Positions 10,158 through 18,433 of a stretch of DNA of 64,000 nt are shown one piece after another (positions within the stretch are counted from its first letter, which is position 1; each line of letters opens with the position of its first letter). Under the pieces are notes generated by a model. It did not search any database and was not told where the DNA came from. It saw nothing but the letters and a program-made list of their open reading frames with translations. This DNA comes from Actinospica sp035552695 (GTDB taxonomy: Bacteria; Actinomycetota; Actinomycetes; Streptomycetales; Catenulisporaceae), in contig NZ_DASZKT010000029.1 of NCBI RefSeq assembly GCF_035552695.1, forward strand, positions 88,665-152,664, given 5' to 3'. Made by a program: the position numbers and the translations under genes.

Positions 10158-11252
10158 GTGACCATGCACGACTCGCGGACCCAGCCGCGGCCAGCTGCCC
10201 CTCACCCCATGCACTGGCTCGGCTACGCGGCGCTGTCCGGATGGCTGACCGGCCCGCTGCTCGCCTCGGGCTACTGGATGGCGAGCGGCGACGCGGACGA
10301 CGGGCAGATCTCCTTCGGGCCGACGAGCTACCTGCTGCCCTTCGGCGGGCTGCTGCTGGTGTGGGCGGCGTTCGTGTGGATGACGCACAGCACGCTGGAG
10401 ACCGGCTGGCGGGTCGCGGCGCGGCGGGCGACGACCGTGCTCGGCTTCGGCAGCGCCGGCTGGCTGCTCGCGCAGTTCCTCGGGCTGCCGGTCGGCTCGT
10501 CGATCAACGAGCTGGTCCTGGAGTGGGGCGCGCTGACCCTGCCGTACCCGGCGGCGGCCGCGATCGTGCGGTGGCGCGCGGCGCGGCCGGCGGTGGCCGT
10601 GGCGGCCGCCGGCGCGGGCGCAGTCGCGGGCGCGGGGGACGCCGTGGTGCTCGCCTCGGCGAATCCGCGCTGGATCCGGCGCTACCGGACGCACGCGGTC
10701 GGCGCCGCCTGCCTCGCGATCATCGCGGGCGCCCTGGCGATCGAGAGCGTCGGCAACGGCCAGGCGCGCGCGGCGGACATGCCGGTCCGCGCCGCGAACG
10801 CGGAGCCCGCGGCCCCGGACGCGATGCTGCTGCTGGCGAAGGCCCCCAGCCGCTACCTGCCGAGCTCCTACAGCTACGTCGGCGGTGTGGCCACGATCAG
10901 CTACACGGGCCACGACACCCCCGCTCCGGCCGTCGACGACCTCGAGGTGATCGTCTCGCCCGGCAAGAACTCACCGTGCGCGATCGACTGGGCCTCGGCG
11001 GATTTCTCAGCGGGATCCGGCGACCAACTCAGCTGCGCGCAAACCGCGAGCGATCTGTGGGTGGCCACTGATGACAGCGGTAATTATCTCTACATCGGCG
11101 AGCACGGCGGATACGACATTGCGCTCGCGGTGAACTCCGAGTCCGACGACCCGGTCTCGCCCGCCACGCTGCCGCAGCTCTTCGCCACGTTGCACGCCGC
11201 GGACTCCAGCCAGCGCGCGCTGCTCAACGCTGAAGAAGACACTCAATTCTGA
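10158..11252 (+). CDS. unknown multi-pass membrane protein
   Basis: I do not recognise this 364-residue protein. GTG start with AAGGAAGGA ideally placed. The first about 200 residues contain four to five hydrophobic segments (for example around Y-L-L-P-F-G-G-L-L-L-V-W and C-L-A-I-I-A-G-A-L-A-I). The last about 160 residues are soluble and probably outside the membrane, with two Cys (C-A-I-D and S-C-A-Q) that could pair. It is transcribed divergently from the importer operon and followed by a PMT_2 glycosyltransferase about 110 bp later. Function unknown. Confidence 0.8.
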   Translation: MTMHDSRTQPRPAAPHPMHWLGYAALSGWLTGPLLASGYWMASGDADDGQISFGPTSYLLPFGGLLLVWAAFVWMTHSTLETGWRVAARRATTVLGFGSAGWLLAQFLGLPVGSSINELVLEWGALTLPYPAAAAIVRWRAARPAVAVAAAGAGAVAGAGDAVVLASANPRWIRRYRTHAVGAACLAIIAGALAIESVGNGQARAADMPVRAANAEPAAPDAMLLLAKAPSRYLPSSYSYVGGVATISYTGHDTPAPAVDDLEVIVSPGKNSPCAIDWASADFSAGSGDQLSCAQTASDLWVATDDSGNYLYIGEHGGYDIALAVNSESDDPVSPATLPQLFATLHAADSSQRALLNAEEDTQF

Positions 11253-11363
11253 CGGGTCGATATTTACCTCTACTCACATTTTGAAAACATTCAATCCGCA
11301 TTCGGACGGCCGATTAACAACGCCCTCATGATTGTCTAATCCCGCGCCGACAGCCTGGTCGGC

Positions 11364-13583
11364 ATGGCGATCACGGCAACGGAAAACACCACGACCTCGG
11401 CGGGCGAGCCGCCGGGGCACACCCGATCCCGGTCCGTCCGTGCCTGGTTGTTCCCCCCGGACCAACCAGGCTGGGCCAGACCGGGCCTGCTCGCGGTGGC
11501 CGCGCTGGCCGCGCTCGTCTTCACCTGGGGCGCGTTCCACACTGCCACCAACAACTTCTACGCGGCGGACGCCCGCAGCATGTCGATGAGCTGGAAGAAC
11601 CTCCTCTACGGCTCCTTCGACCCTGCGGGTTCGGTCACCATCGACAAGCTCTGGGGCTTCCTCTGGCCGCAGGCGATCTCGATCAAGATCTTCGGCTATC
11701 ACGCCTGGGCGCTGGCGCTGCCGGAGGCGATCGAGGGCGTCATCAGCGTCCTGGTTCTCTACCGGCTGGCCCGGCGGTGGACCGGACGCTGCGACGTCGC
11801 GCTGCTGTCGGCGGGGCTGTTCACCCTCACCCCGATCGTGGCGGCCACCTTCGGCCACTCAGGTCTCGAGGACAACGCCCTGACGATGTGTCTGATCCTG
11901 GCCACCGACGCGTTCCAGCGCGCGGTGAACGAGGGCAGGCTCAGGGCTCTCGCGCTTTCCGGGTTCTGGATCGGCATGGCCTTCCAGACGAAGATGGTGC
12001 AGGCCTGGACGGTCGTGCCGGTCTTCGGACTGGTCTACCTCATCTGCGCGCCGCATCCGCTGCTCAGGCGGATCAAGCACACGCTGGTCTTCGGCGCGGT
12101 CACGGTCGTCGCCTCGCTCTGGCTGATGGTCATCGTGCAGCTGACCCCGGCGGCGGACCGTCCGTTCATCGACGGATCGAACGGCACGAACAACATCTTC
12201 ACGATGGTGTTCGACTACAACTTCACCTCCCGGTTCGGCTCGGTCACCGGCACCACGAGCGGCGGCAGCTTCGGTGGCGGCGGCAACGACTGGGGCAAGC
12301 TGTTCGGCGCGAGCTTCGGCTCGCAGATCGGCTGGCTCTACCCGCTGGCCCTGATCGCGCTGGTCTTCGGCCTGATCAAGGCGCGCGGCGCCGGACGGGC
12401 CGACGGCGTGCGCGCGGGCTACCTGATGTGGGCCGGCACGCTCGGCATCACGGCGCTCGCGTTCAGCGCGGGCACCATCCCGCACTCGCAGTACATGACG
12501 GTGCTCGCTCCCGGCCTCGCCGCCCTGGGCGCGGCCGGCATCGTCGGACTGTTCCGGGCCTTCCGGGACGACGACAGGCTCGGCTGGCTGCTGATCGTGG
12601 CGATCGCCGCGACGGTCGCCTGGGCCACGCACCTCTCGTACGAGAACACCGTGTTCCTCGGCTGGCTGCCGCCGCTGGTCATCGCGCTCGGCCTGGCCTC
12701 GATCCTGCTGCTGGTCGCGTACCGGATCAAGCGGATCGGCAAGGTGCTGGCCGTGGGCATCGTGCTCGGCACCATGGCGATGGTCGCGACCCCCGCCGCC
12801 TGGGCGCTGTCCACCCTCGACACCTCGGCCGGGTACAACGGCACGTCGATCAACGCGGCGGCCGGCCCGTACTCCGGTCAGTTCGGCAGCGCCGGACGCA
12901 CCGGCGGCGGAGGCGGCGGCACGCCCGGCGGGTCGAGCGGCTCCGGCGGTCCCGGCGGCACGACGGGCCGGTTCCCCGGCGGTTCGGGCAGCGGCAGCGG
13001 CGGCGCACCGAGCGGCGGCTTCCCCGGCTCCTCGTCGAGCGGTTCGGGCTCGAGCAACTCGAACAGCGGCGCCCCCAGCGGCGGCCTCCCCGGCTCGTCC
13101 AGCAGCTCCGGCTCCGGCAGCACGTCCGGCCGTACCGGAGCGCCGAGCGGCGGCGGAGGGGGCGGAGGGGGCGGAGGCGGCACGCCGGGCGGCAGCGGGA
13201 GCACGCTCACCAGCTCCGAGCAGCAGCTGGTGACGTACCTGAAGGCCCATCAGGGCAGCGCCAAGTACCTGTTCGCGGTGATGAGCTCGGGTGACGCCGA
13301 GGACTACATCGCCAACGCGGGCGCCTCGGTCCTGCCGGTCGGCGGGTTCAGCGGCAACAACGGCTACCCCTCGCTGGCCCAGTTCAAGGAGCTGGTCGCG
13401 AACGGCGAGCTGAAGTACGTCCTGATCAGCAGCTCCGGAGGCATGGGCGGCGGCATGGGCGGCACGAGCTCGACCGCCACCTCGGCGATCGAGTCCTGGG
13501 TGAAGGCCAACTGCAAGACGGTCTCGTCCTCGGCCTACGGCGGTTCGAGCGTGGGCACGCTGTACGTGTGCGGCTCCGGCTGA
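11364..13583 (+). CDS. PMT_2 family polyprenyl-phosphate-dependent glycosyltransferase
   Basis: 739 residues. N-terminal and central parts (about 35-490) carry around a dozen hydrophobic segments of the GT39/GT83-like superfamily. The first outer loop has the catalytic acidic pair seen as Y-A-A-D-A-R-S, and G-H-S-G-L-E-D-N follows in a later loop. A low-complexity Gly/Ser/Pro linker of about 110 residues (about 505-615) leads to a small C-terminal domain like that attached to YkcB-type mannosyltransferases (L-V-T-Y-L-K-A-H, then V-G-T-L-Y-V-C). It likely transfers a hexose from polyprenyl phosphate to an outer-surface acceptor. Acceptor and sugar are unknown. Confidence 0.88.
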   Translation: MAITATENTTTSAGEPPGHTRSRSVRAWLFPPDQPGWARPGLLAVAALAALVFTWGAFHTATNNFYAADARSMSMSWKNLLYGSFDPAGSVTIDKLWGFLWPQAISIKIFGYHAWALALPEAIEGVISVLVLYRLARRWTGRCDVALLSAGLFTLTPIVAATFGHSGLEDNALTMCLILATDAFQRAVNEGRLRALALSGFWIGMAFQTKMVQAWTVVPVFGLVYLICAPHPLLRRIKHTLVFGAVTVVASLWLMVIVQLTPAADRPFIDGSNGTNNIFTMVFDYNFTSRFGSVTGTTSGGSFGGGGNDWGKLFGASFGSQIGWLYPLALIALVFGLIKARGAGRADGVRAGYLMWAGTLGITALAFSAGTIPHSQYMTVLAPGLAALGAAGIVGLFRAFRDDDRLGWLLIVAIAATVAWATHLSYENTVFLGWLPPLVIALGLASILLLVAYRIKRIGKVLAVGIVLGTMAMVATPAAWALSTLDTSAGYNGTSINAAAGPYSGQFGSAGRTGGGGGGTPGGSSGSGGPGGTTGRFPGGSGSGSGGAPSGGFPGSSSSGSGSSNSNSGAPSGGLPGSSSSSGSGSTSGRTGAPSGGGGGGGGGGGTPGGSGSTLTSSEQQLVTYLKAHQGSAKYLFAVMSSGDAEDYIANAGASVLPVGGFSGNNGYPSLAQFKELVANGELKYVLISSSGGMGGGMGGTSSTATSAIESWVKANCKTVSSSAYGGSSVGTLYVCGSG

Positions 13584-13605
13584 GCCGCGAGCGGTAGTCG
13601 GCGTT

Positions 13606-13636
13606 GACGGCGGGCGGCCGAGGGTCGCCCGCCGTC
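13606..13636 (+). terminator. terminator hairpin after glycosyltransferase
   Basis: Perfect 11-bp stem GACGGCGGGCG / CGCCCGCCGTC with a 9-base loop, 23 bases after the stop codon. No T-tract. Confidence 0.75.
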
Positions 13637-13699
13637 GGCGTTCGCCGGGAATCGGGATAAATCGTGGCCGCGGGGTCCCGCGTATGCCACTCTTGGCGC

Positions 13700-13906
13700 A
13701 TGAGCGAAGCTGAACACGATCAGGCCGAGCCGGCCGATTCCGCGGAGACCGAGCAGGACGAGGTCAAGCGGAAGTTCCGGGAGGCGCTGGAGCGCAAGCA
13801 GGCACTGCGGCATCGCACCGAGACGGCCGCCGGGACCTCCGGCAAGGCGCACGGGGCCCACGGACAGGCGGGCGGCAAGCGCTCCTTCCGCCGCAAGTCC
13901 GGCTGA
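13700..13906 (+). CDS. small basic DUF5302 family protein
   Basis: 68 residues from the ATG at 13700. An acidic N-terminus (1-25) is followed by a charged helix K-R-K-F-R-E-A-L-E-R-K-Q and a basic Gly/Lys-rich end R-S-F-R-R-K-S-G. This layout matches the small conserved actinobacterial DUF5302 proteins, whose role is unknown. Codon use fits the neighbours. It stands alone between a terminator and the PH-domain genes. Confidence 0.8.
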   Translation: MSEAEHDQAEPADSAETEQDEVKRKFREALERKQALRHRTETAAGTSGKAHGAHGQAGGKRSFRRKSG

Positions 13907-13976
13907 GGCCCGGGCAGCGGGTCGGCGGGCCAGCGGGCCCGCGCACTGGGAAAACCCCCTGTGGCACGCTGAATCC

Positions 13977-14492
13977 ATGACGGAGACAGGGGTGGCGGCT
14001 CAGGAGACACCGCCGGGTCTGCGCGCGCCGCGCAACCTGGTGAGCCGCCGGGCGATCTGGTACTGGACGACGGTCTCGACGATCGGGGCCGTCGTCCTCG
14101 TCGGTATCGAGACCGGGATCGCGGCGTTGTGCGGCTTCGGTTCGGCCTGGTGGATCGCGATCGGGGCCACCGCGTTCCTGCTGGCGGTCCGGGTGCTGGT
14201 GATGCCGCGCTGGCGCTACCGCGTGCACCGCTGGGAGGTCACCCAGGACGCGCTCTACACCCGGACGGGCTGGTTCTCCGTGCGCTGGCGGATCGCGCCG
14301 ATCAGCCGGATCCAGACGATCGACACCGAGCGCGGCCTGCCGGAGCGGATCTTCGGGCTGGCCAACGTGACCGCGACCACGGCGTCCGCGGCCGGGCACA
14401 TCAAGATCCACGGCCTCGACCTGGCGACGGCGGAGAAACTGCAGGCCGAACTCTCCCTCGTCACCGCCGGCATCCCGGGCGACGCGACGTGA
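13977..14492 (+). CDS. membrane protein with bacterial PH domain (YdbS-like)
   Basis: 171 residues. Two hydrophobic helices (about 28-50 and 55-75) are followed by a bPH_2 domain (about 78-160; R-Y-R-V-H-R-W-E-V-T, then T-R-T-G-W-F, R-I-Q-T-I-D-T-E-R-G). Pairs of YdbS and YdbT proteins are common in Gram-positive bacteria; in Bacillus they help resist certain antimicrobial peptides. The stop overlaps the GTG start of the next gene (GTGA), so the two are translationally coupled and probably form a complex. Confidence 0.88.
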   Translation: MTETGVAAQETPPGLRAPRNLVSRRAIWYWTTVSTIGAVVLVGIETGIAALCGFGSAWWIAIGATAFLLAVRVLVMPRWRYRVHRWEVTQDALYTRTGWFSVRWRIAPISRIQTIDTERGLPERIFGLANVTATTASAAGHIKIHGLDLATAEKLQAELSLVTAGIPGDAT

Positions 14493-16084
14493 GCGCCGAG
14501 ACGATCGCGGTTCCCGCTCCACCTCAGGGCGTTCCCTCCCCCGACGCCTGGCTGCGGCTGAGCCCGCGCGCCCTCGCCGTACGCCCGATCACCGACCTGC
14601 TGCGCTCCGCACCCGTGCTGATCGGCCTGCTCTACGAGGGCACGCGCGGCGGCCACCAGAACTACTGGGGGCTGTGCGTCGGCGCGTTCGCCGTGCTGGC
14701 CGGGATCTGGCGCTGGTTCGGTACGAAATACCAGGTCACCGACGATCGCGTGTACATCAGGCGCGGCCTGCTCTCGCCGCGGGTGCTCTCGGCACCGCGC
14801 GCCGGCGTGCGCAGTGTGGATCTGACGGCGCATGTGATGTACCGGCTGCTCGGCGTCGCCCGGGTGAAGATCGGCACGGGACGCAACGACCGGCGCGAGG
14901 GCGAGAACTTCCACCTCGACGCGCTGAGCGTCGCCGACGCCGAGGCCCTGCGCTCACTGCTGCTGGCCGCCCCGCGAACGCGCGGCGCGGCGCGCGTCTC
15001 CGTCGGAGACACCGACGCCGACACCGCCACTGCCGCCCGTGCCGTCCCGCCGCCCGAGTCCGAGATCGTCCGGCTGCGGGCCTCCTGGATCCGCTTCGCG
15101 CCACTCACGTTGACCGGCCTGGTCATCCTCGGCGTGCTGGTCGGTTTCGTGACGAACGCCGAGCACGACGCGGGCGTGGACCTGGCCGCGCTCGGACCGG
15201 TGCATTCGGGCATCCACGACGTGACACGCATGTCCTTGGCCGAATCGATACCGGTCGGCAGCCTGGCGGTCGTGCTCGGCCTGGTGACCGTCTCAGTGCT
15301 CGGATACATCGCGGTGTTCTGGAACTTCCGCCTCGTGCGCACCGGGACGGGCTCGCTGCGGGTGACGCGCGGGCTGCTCTCCACGCGTGCGACGACGATC
15401 GACGAGGCCCGGCTGCGCGGCGTCGAGATCAGCGAGCCGCTCTCGCTGCGGGCGGCGAAGGGCGCGCGCTGCATCGCGATCACCACCGGCCTGCGCGCGG
15501 GCGGCGGCGCCGAGCGCGGTGGTTCGGTGCTGTTGCCGCCCGCGCCGCGCGCGGTCGCGGATCGGGTCGCGGCCGAGATCCTGGGCGTGCCGGCCGAAAT
15601 CTGCTCGATGGAACTCCCCGCACACGGCCGCGCGGCGCTTCGGCGACGGGAGACTCGGGCCGTCGCGCCGATCCTCGTGCTCTACGCCGCTTCGCAGACA
15701 ACACTGCTCGCCCTCGGCGTTCGCCTTCCCTACTGGGCGCTTGTGATCCTCGTCATAGCGCTGGTCCTCGGATTCCTCATCGCACGGGACCGGTACCGCG
15801 GGCTCGGGCACCGGCTCGTCGGTGACTGGATCGTGCTGAGCACCGGCAGCCTCGTACGCCGCCGCAGCATCCTGAACGTGCGCGGCGTGATCGGCTGGCA
15901 GTTGCGGCAGACGTGGTTCCAGCGCAGGCGTGATCTGGTGACGATGACCGTGACGACCGCCGCGGGCAAGCAGCGCTACTCAGTCGCCGACGTGCCGATG
16001 ACCGAGGCGCTGGCCTTCGCCGCCGCCGCAACGCCGGATCTGGTGCCGCAGTTCCTGGCTCCGTACGCAGGCCACGCGGCTTAG
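14489..16084 (+). CDS. membrane protein with three PH domains (YdbT-like)
   Basis: 531 residues from a GTG overlapping the previous stop. Three bPH_2 repeats alternate with helix pairs: around 75-155 (Y-Q-V-T-D-D-R-V-Y-I-R-R-G), 280-370 (L-R-V-T-R-G-L-L-S-T-R) and 440-520 (I-V-L-S-T-G-S-L-V-R-R). This matches YdbT/YdbS partner architecture. The cytoplasmic PH folds probably organise a membrane complex; no enzymatic motif is visible. Ten bases separate it from the next gene. Confidence 0.88.
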   Translation: MSAETIAVPAPPQGVPSPDAWLRLSPRALAVRPITDLLRSAPVLIGLLYEGTRGGHQNYWGLCVGAFAVLAGIWRWFGTKYQVTDDRVYIRRGLLSPRVLSAPRAGVRSVDLTAHVMYRLLGVARVKIGTGRNDRREGENFHLDALSVADAEALRSLLLAAPRTRGAARVSVGDTDADTATAARAVPPPESEIVRLRASWIRFAPLTLTGLVILGVLVGFVTNAEHDAGVDLAALGPVHSGIHDVTRMSLAESIPVGSLAVVLGLVTVSVLGYIAVFWNFRLVRTGTGSLRVTRGLLSTRATTIDEARLRGVEISEPLSLRAAKGARCIAITTGLRAGGGAERGGSVLLPPAPRAVADRVAAEILGVPAEICSMELPAHGRAALRRRETRAVAPILVLYAASQTTLLALGVRLPYWALVILVIALVLGFLIARDRYRGLGHRLVGDWIVLSTGSLVRRRSILNVRGVIGWQLRQTWFQRRRDLVTMTVTTAAGKQRYSVADVPMTEALAFAAAATPDLVPQFLAPYAGHAA

Positions 16085-16093
16085 GCTGCTAAC

Positions 16094-16675
16094 GTGGGTC
16101 CCATGTTGCTCTTCGCCACCGCGGGGGAATGGGAAAGCTGGCTCGAGAACCAGCCGGCCGATTCGCCGGGCCTGTGGCTCAAGCTCGCGAAGAAGGGCAG
16201 CGAGACACCGAGCATCGACTACGCGACCGCGCTGGAATCGGCGCTGTGCTTCGGCTGGATCGACGGTCAGAAACGTCCGTACGACGAGTCGTTCTGGCTG
16301 CAGCGCTTCACCCCGCGCACGGCGCGCAGCAAGTGGTCGCGGATCAACCGGGACCGTGCGACGGCCCTGATCGAGGCCGGGCGGATGCGGCCGGGCGGGC
16401 TGCGCGAGGTGGAGCGGGCGCGCGAGGACGGCCGCTGGGAGGCCGCGTATCCGAGCCAGAGCGGGGCCACCGTGCCGGAGGACCTGCAGGCGGCGCTGGA
16501 TGCCGAACCGCGTGCCGCGGAGTTCTTCGCGACCCTCGACAGCGCCAACCGGTACGCCGTGCTCTACCGCGTGCATGCGGCTAAGCGCGCTGATACGCGG
16601 GCCAAGCGCATCGAGAAGTTCGTCGCGATGCTGAACGCGCACGAGACCATCCATCCGCGCCGCGACGCGAAATAA
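16094..16675 (+). CDS. YdeI/OmpD-associated family protein
   Basis: 193 residues from GTG; an ATG at 16103 gives M-L-L-F-A-T and is equally likely. Hallmarks of the family are present: G-L-W-L-K-L-A-K-K-G, A-L-C-F-G-W-I-D-G-Q, R-F-T-P-R and S-K-W-S. Homologues are sometimes named bacteriocin-protection or periplasmic proteins, but this copy has no signal peptide and the biochemical role is not known. The gene lies immediately after the PH-domain pair, possibly on the same transcript. Confidence 0.85.
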   Translation: MGPMLLFATAGEWESWLENQPADSPGLWLKLAKKGSETPSIDYATALESALCFGWIDGQKRPYDESFWLQRFTPRTARSKWSRINRDRATALIEAGRMRPGGLREVERAREDGRWEAAYPSQSGATVPEDLQAALDAEPRAAEFFATLDSANRYAVLYRVHAAKRADTRAKRIEKFVAMLNAHETIHPRRDAK

Positions 16676-16716
16676 ATCCGTGGCGCTCCGCTCCCCCGGG
16701 ACGGAAAAATCAGTTC

Positions 16717-17556
16717 ATGGACACCTCTTCCGTTTCCGTGGACCCTGACCTGCCCGAGGACCTGCCCGAGTTCGACGCGCACATCGACGGCTGGTATTCG
16801 GACCATTACAACGAGGTCGACCGGCTGAGCGTGAACGCCTACGGCCGCCTCGAGCTCGAACGCACCAAGGAACTGCTGCTGCGGTTCCTGCCACCGGCTC
16901 CGGCGCGCGTTCTGGATGTCGGCGGCGGCCCCGGCGTGTACGCGGCCTGGCTCGTCTCGCTCGGTTACCGGGTCACGCTCGTCGACCCGGTGGCGCGGCA
17001 CCGCGAGCAGGCGAGCGCGCACGGTACCTTCGCGGTCGAGGACGGCGACGCCAGAGCCCTGACCGCGCTCGACGCGTCGGTCGACGCCGTGCTGATGCTG
17101 GGCCCGCTCTACCATCTCGTCGACCCGGCCGACCGCGCCCGCGCGCTCGCCGAGTCCCGCCGCGTGACCCGAGGGGGCGGCGTGATCGCGGCCGCCTTCA
17201 TCTCGCGGCACGCGCCGATCATCGACCTGGCCGCGAAGGCGCGCATCAACGACGACGAGATGGTCGAGCACCTTCGTCGGCTGAGGCACACGGGAGACAA
17301 CGATCCGGCCACCGGCTTCACCGTCGCGTACTTCCACACGGTGGCGGAGATCCGCGCGGATTTCGGCGCGGCGGGGCTCGGCGATCCGGCGGTCTACGGG
17401 ATCGAGGGCCCGCTGGTGCCGCTGCTGGCGAGCGGTCTCGTCGAGGACCGGCCGGAGTTGTTCGAGTCGGCCGTGCGCGCCGCGCGCCTGGTGGAGGACG
17501 ACCCGGCCTTGCTCGCCGCGAGCTCGCACCTGCTCGGCGTTGCCCGTGCCGTTTGA
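16717..17556 (+). CDS. class I SAM-dependent methyltransferase
   Basis: 279 residues. The SAM-binding motif I is clear (V-L-D-V-G-G-G-P-G-V-Y, about 64-74), followed by an acidic residue after strand 2 (V-T-L-V-D-P) and motif III-like V-D-A-V-L-M-L-G-P-L-Y-H-L. It resembles small-molecule methyltransferases. The substrate cannot be inferred from the protein or its neighbours. The acidic N-terminus (1-25) is rich in Asp/Glu/Pro. Confidence 0.88.
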   Translation: MDTSSVSVDPDLPEDLPEFDAHIDGWYSDHYNEVDRLSVNAYGRLELERTKELLLRFLPPAPARVLDVGGGPGVYAAWLVSLGYRVTLVDPVARHREQASAHGTFAVEDGDARALTALDASVDAVLMLGPLYHLVDPADRARALAESRRVTRGGGVIAAAFISRHAPIIDLAAKARINDDEMVEHLRRLRHTGDNDPATGFTVAYFHTVAEIRADFGAAGLGDPAVYGIEGPLVPLLASGLVEDRPELFESAVRAARLVEDDPALLAASSHLLGVARAV

Positions 17557-17634
17557 CGCACCGTCAGGCGCGGCCGGCCGCCGGCCAGCGTCCGTATCCT
17601 GGACCGAGTCTCAGGGCCGTGGCACCCTGATGAG

Positions 17635-18414
17635 ATGAGCCTTCGCATCAGGCACATCACATTCGACTGCGCCGATCCGTACCTTCTCGCCCGCTTCTGG
17701 GCCGAACTGCTCGGCTACCGCGAGGATCCGCGGGACCCGAACCGGCCCGGGGCGGCGGCGGCGCTCATCCTGGACCCGCGGGGGACGGCGGGCCTGCTGT
17801 TCATCCGGGTGCCCGAGCCGAAGGCGGTCAAGAACCGGGTGCACTTCGACGTGTGGCCGGACGCGGCCGACGGCGCGCAGCCGACCAGGGATCAGGCGCT
17901 AGTGCGGATGCTGGAGCTCGGCGCGGGACTCGTCGAGGACCGCCGCGAGCCGGACGGCACCGGCTGGGTCGTGCTCGCGGATCCGGAGGGCAACGAATTC
18001 TGCCTGGAACGCTCCCGCACCGAGCGTTCCGCGTCGCTCGAGTCCGCCGCCGACGAGCACCTGCGCACCGAACTCGATCACGCGTACGACAGCCAGCTGC
18101 GCCTGCTCGGCCACGCCCGCCGCCGCCTCGCCGAGATCACCGCCCAGCGCAGGCGCATCGACCGCGAGCTGTCCGTCCTCGCCGCCCAGACCCCCGGCCA
18201 CTCCGGCCTCGAAGCCCTCCGCGCCAAGGCTCGCGAGCGCGCCCGTGCCGAACAGCGCACCCAGGCCCTCGTGCACGAACTCCAGGCCGAGGTCAGTTCC
18301 TTCCGCGCCGAGATCGAGCGGCACCGCACCGACCCCGAGGTCGGCCAGACCCAGAACTCCCTCGACCAACTCAATGCCCTGCTGGACACGCTGCCGGGAG
18401 TGGGCGGCGACTGA
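17635..18414 (+). CDS. VOC (glyoxalase-fold) domain fused to a coiled coil
   Basis: 259 residues. Residues 1-127 form a VOC domain with a plausible metal set: H7 (R-H-I-T-F), H70 (V-H-F-D-V) and E121 (G-N-E-F-C-L). Residues about 135-235 are a long charged helix, with 150-185 (Y-D-S-Q-L-R-L-L through R-R-R-I-D-R-E-L) recalling the PspA/IM30 coiled coil. Most VOC proteins end near residue 130, so the extension is unusual. VOC domains bind metal and either catalyse isomerisation or dioxygenation or bind small molecules; the role here is unknown. The gene converges on the monooxygenase with a 19-bp gap. Confidence 0.85.
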   Translation: MSLRIRHITFDCADPYLLARFWAELLGYREDPRDPNRPGAAAALILDPRGTAGLLFIRVPEPKAVKNRVHFDVWPDAADGAQPTRDQALVRMLELGAGLVEDRREPDGTGWVVLADPEGNEFCLERSRTERSASLESAADEHLRTELDHAYDSQLRLLGHARRRLAEITAQRRRIDRELSVLAAQTPGHSGLEALRAKARERARAEQRTQALVHELQAEVSSFRAEIERHRTDPEVGQTQNSLDQLNALLDTLPGVGGD

Positions 18415-18433
18415 GCGCGTCGGCGACCGTCGG

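Noticed and set aside
12878..13210. Minus-strand proline-rich protein
   Set aside because: It is the antisense of the Gly/Ser linker of the glycosyltransferase gene.
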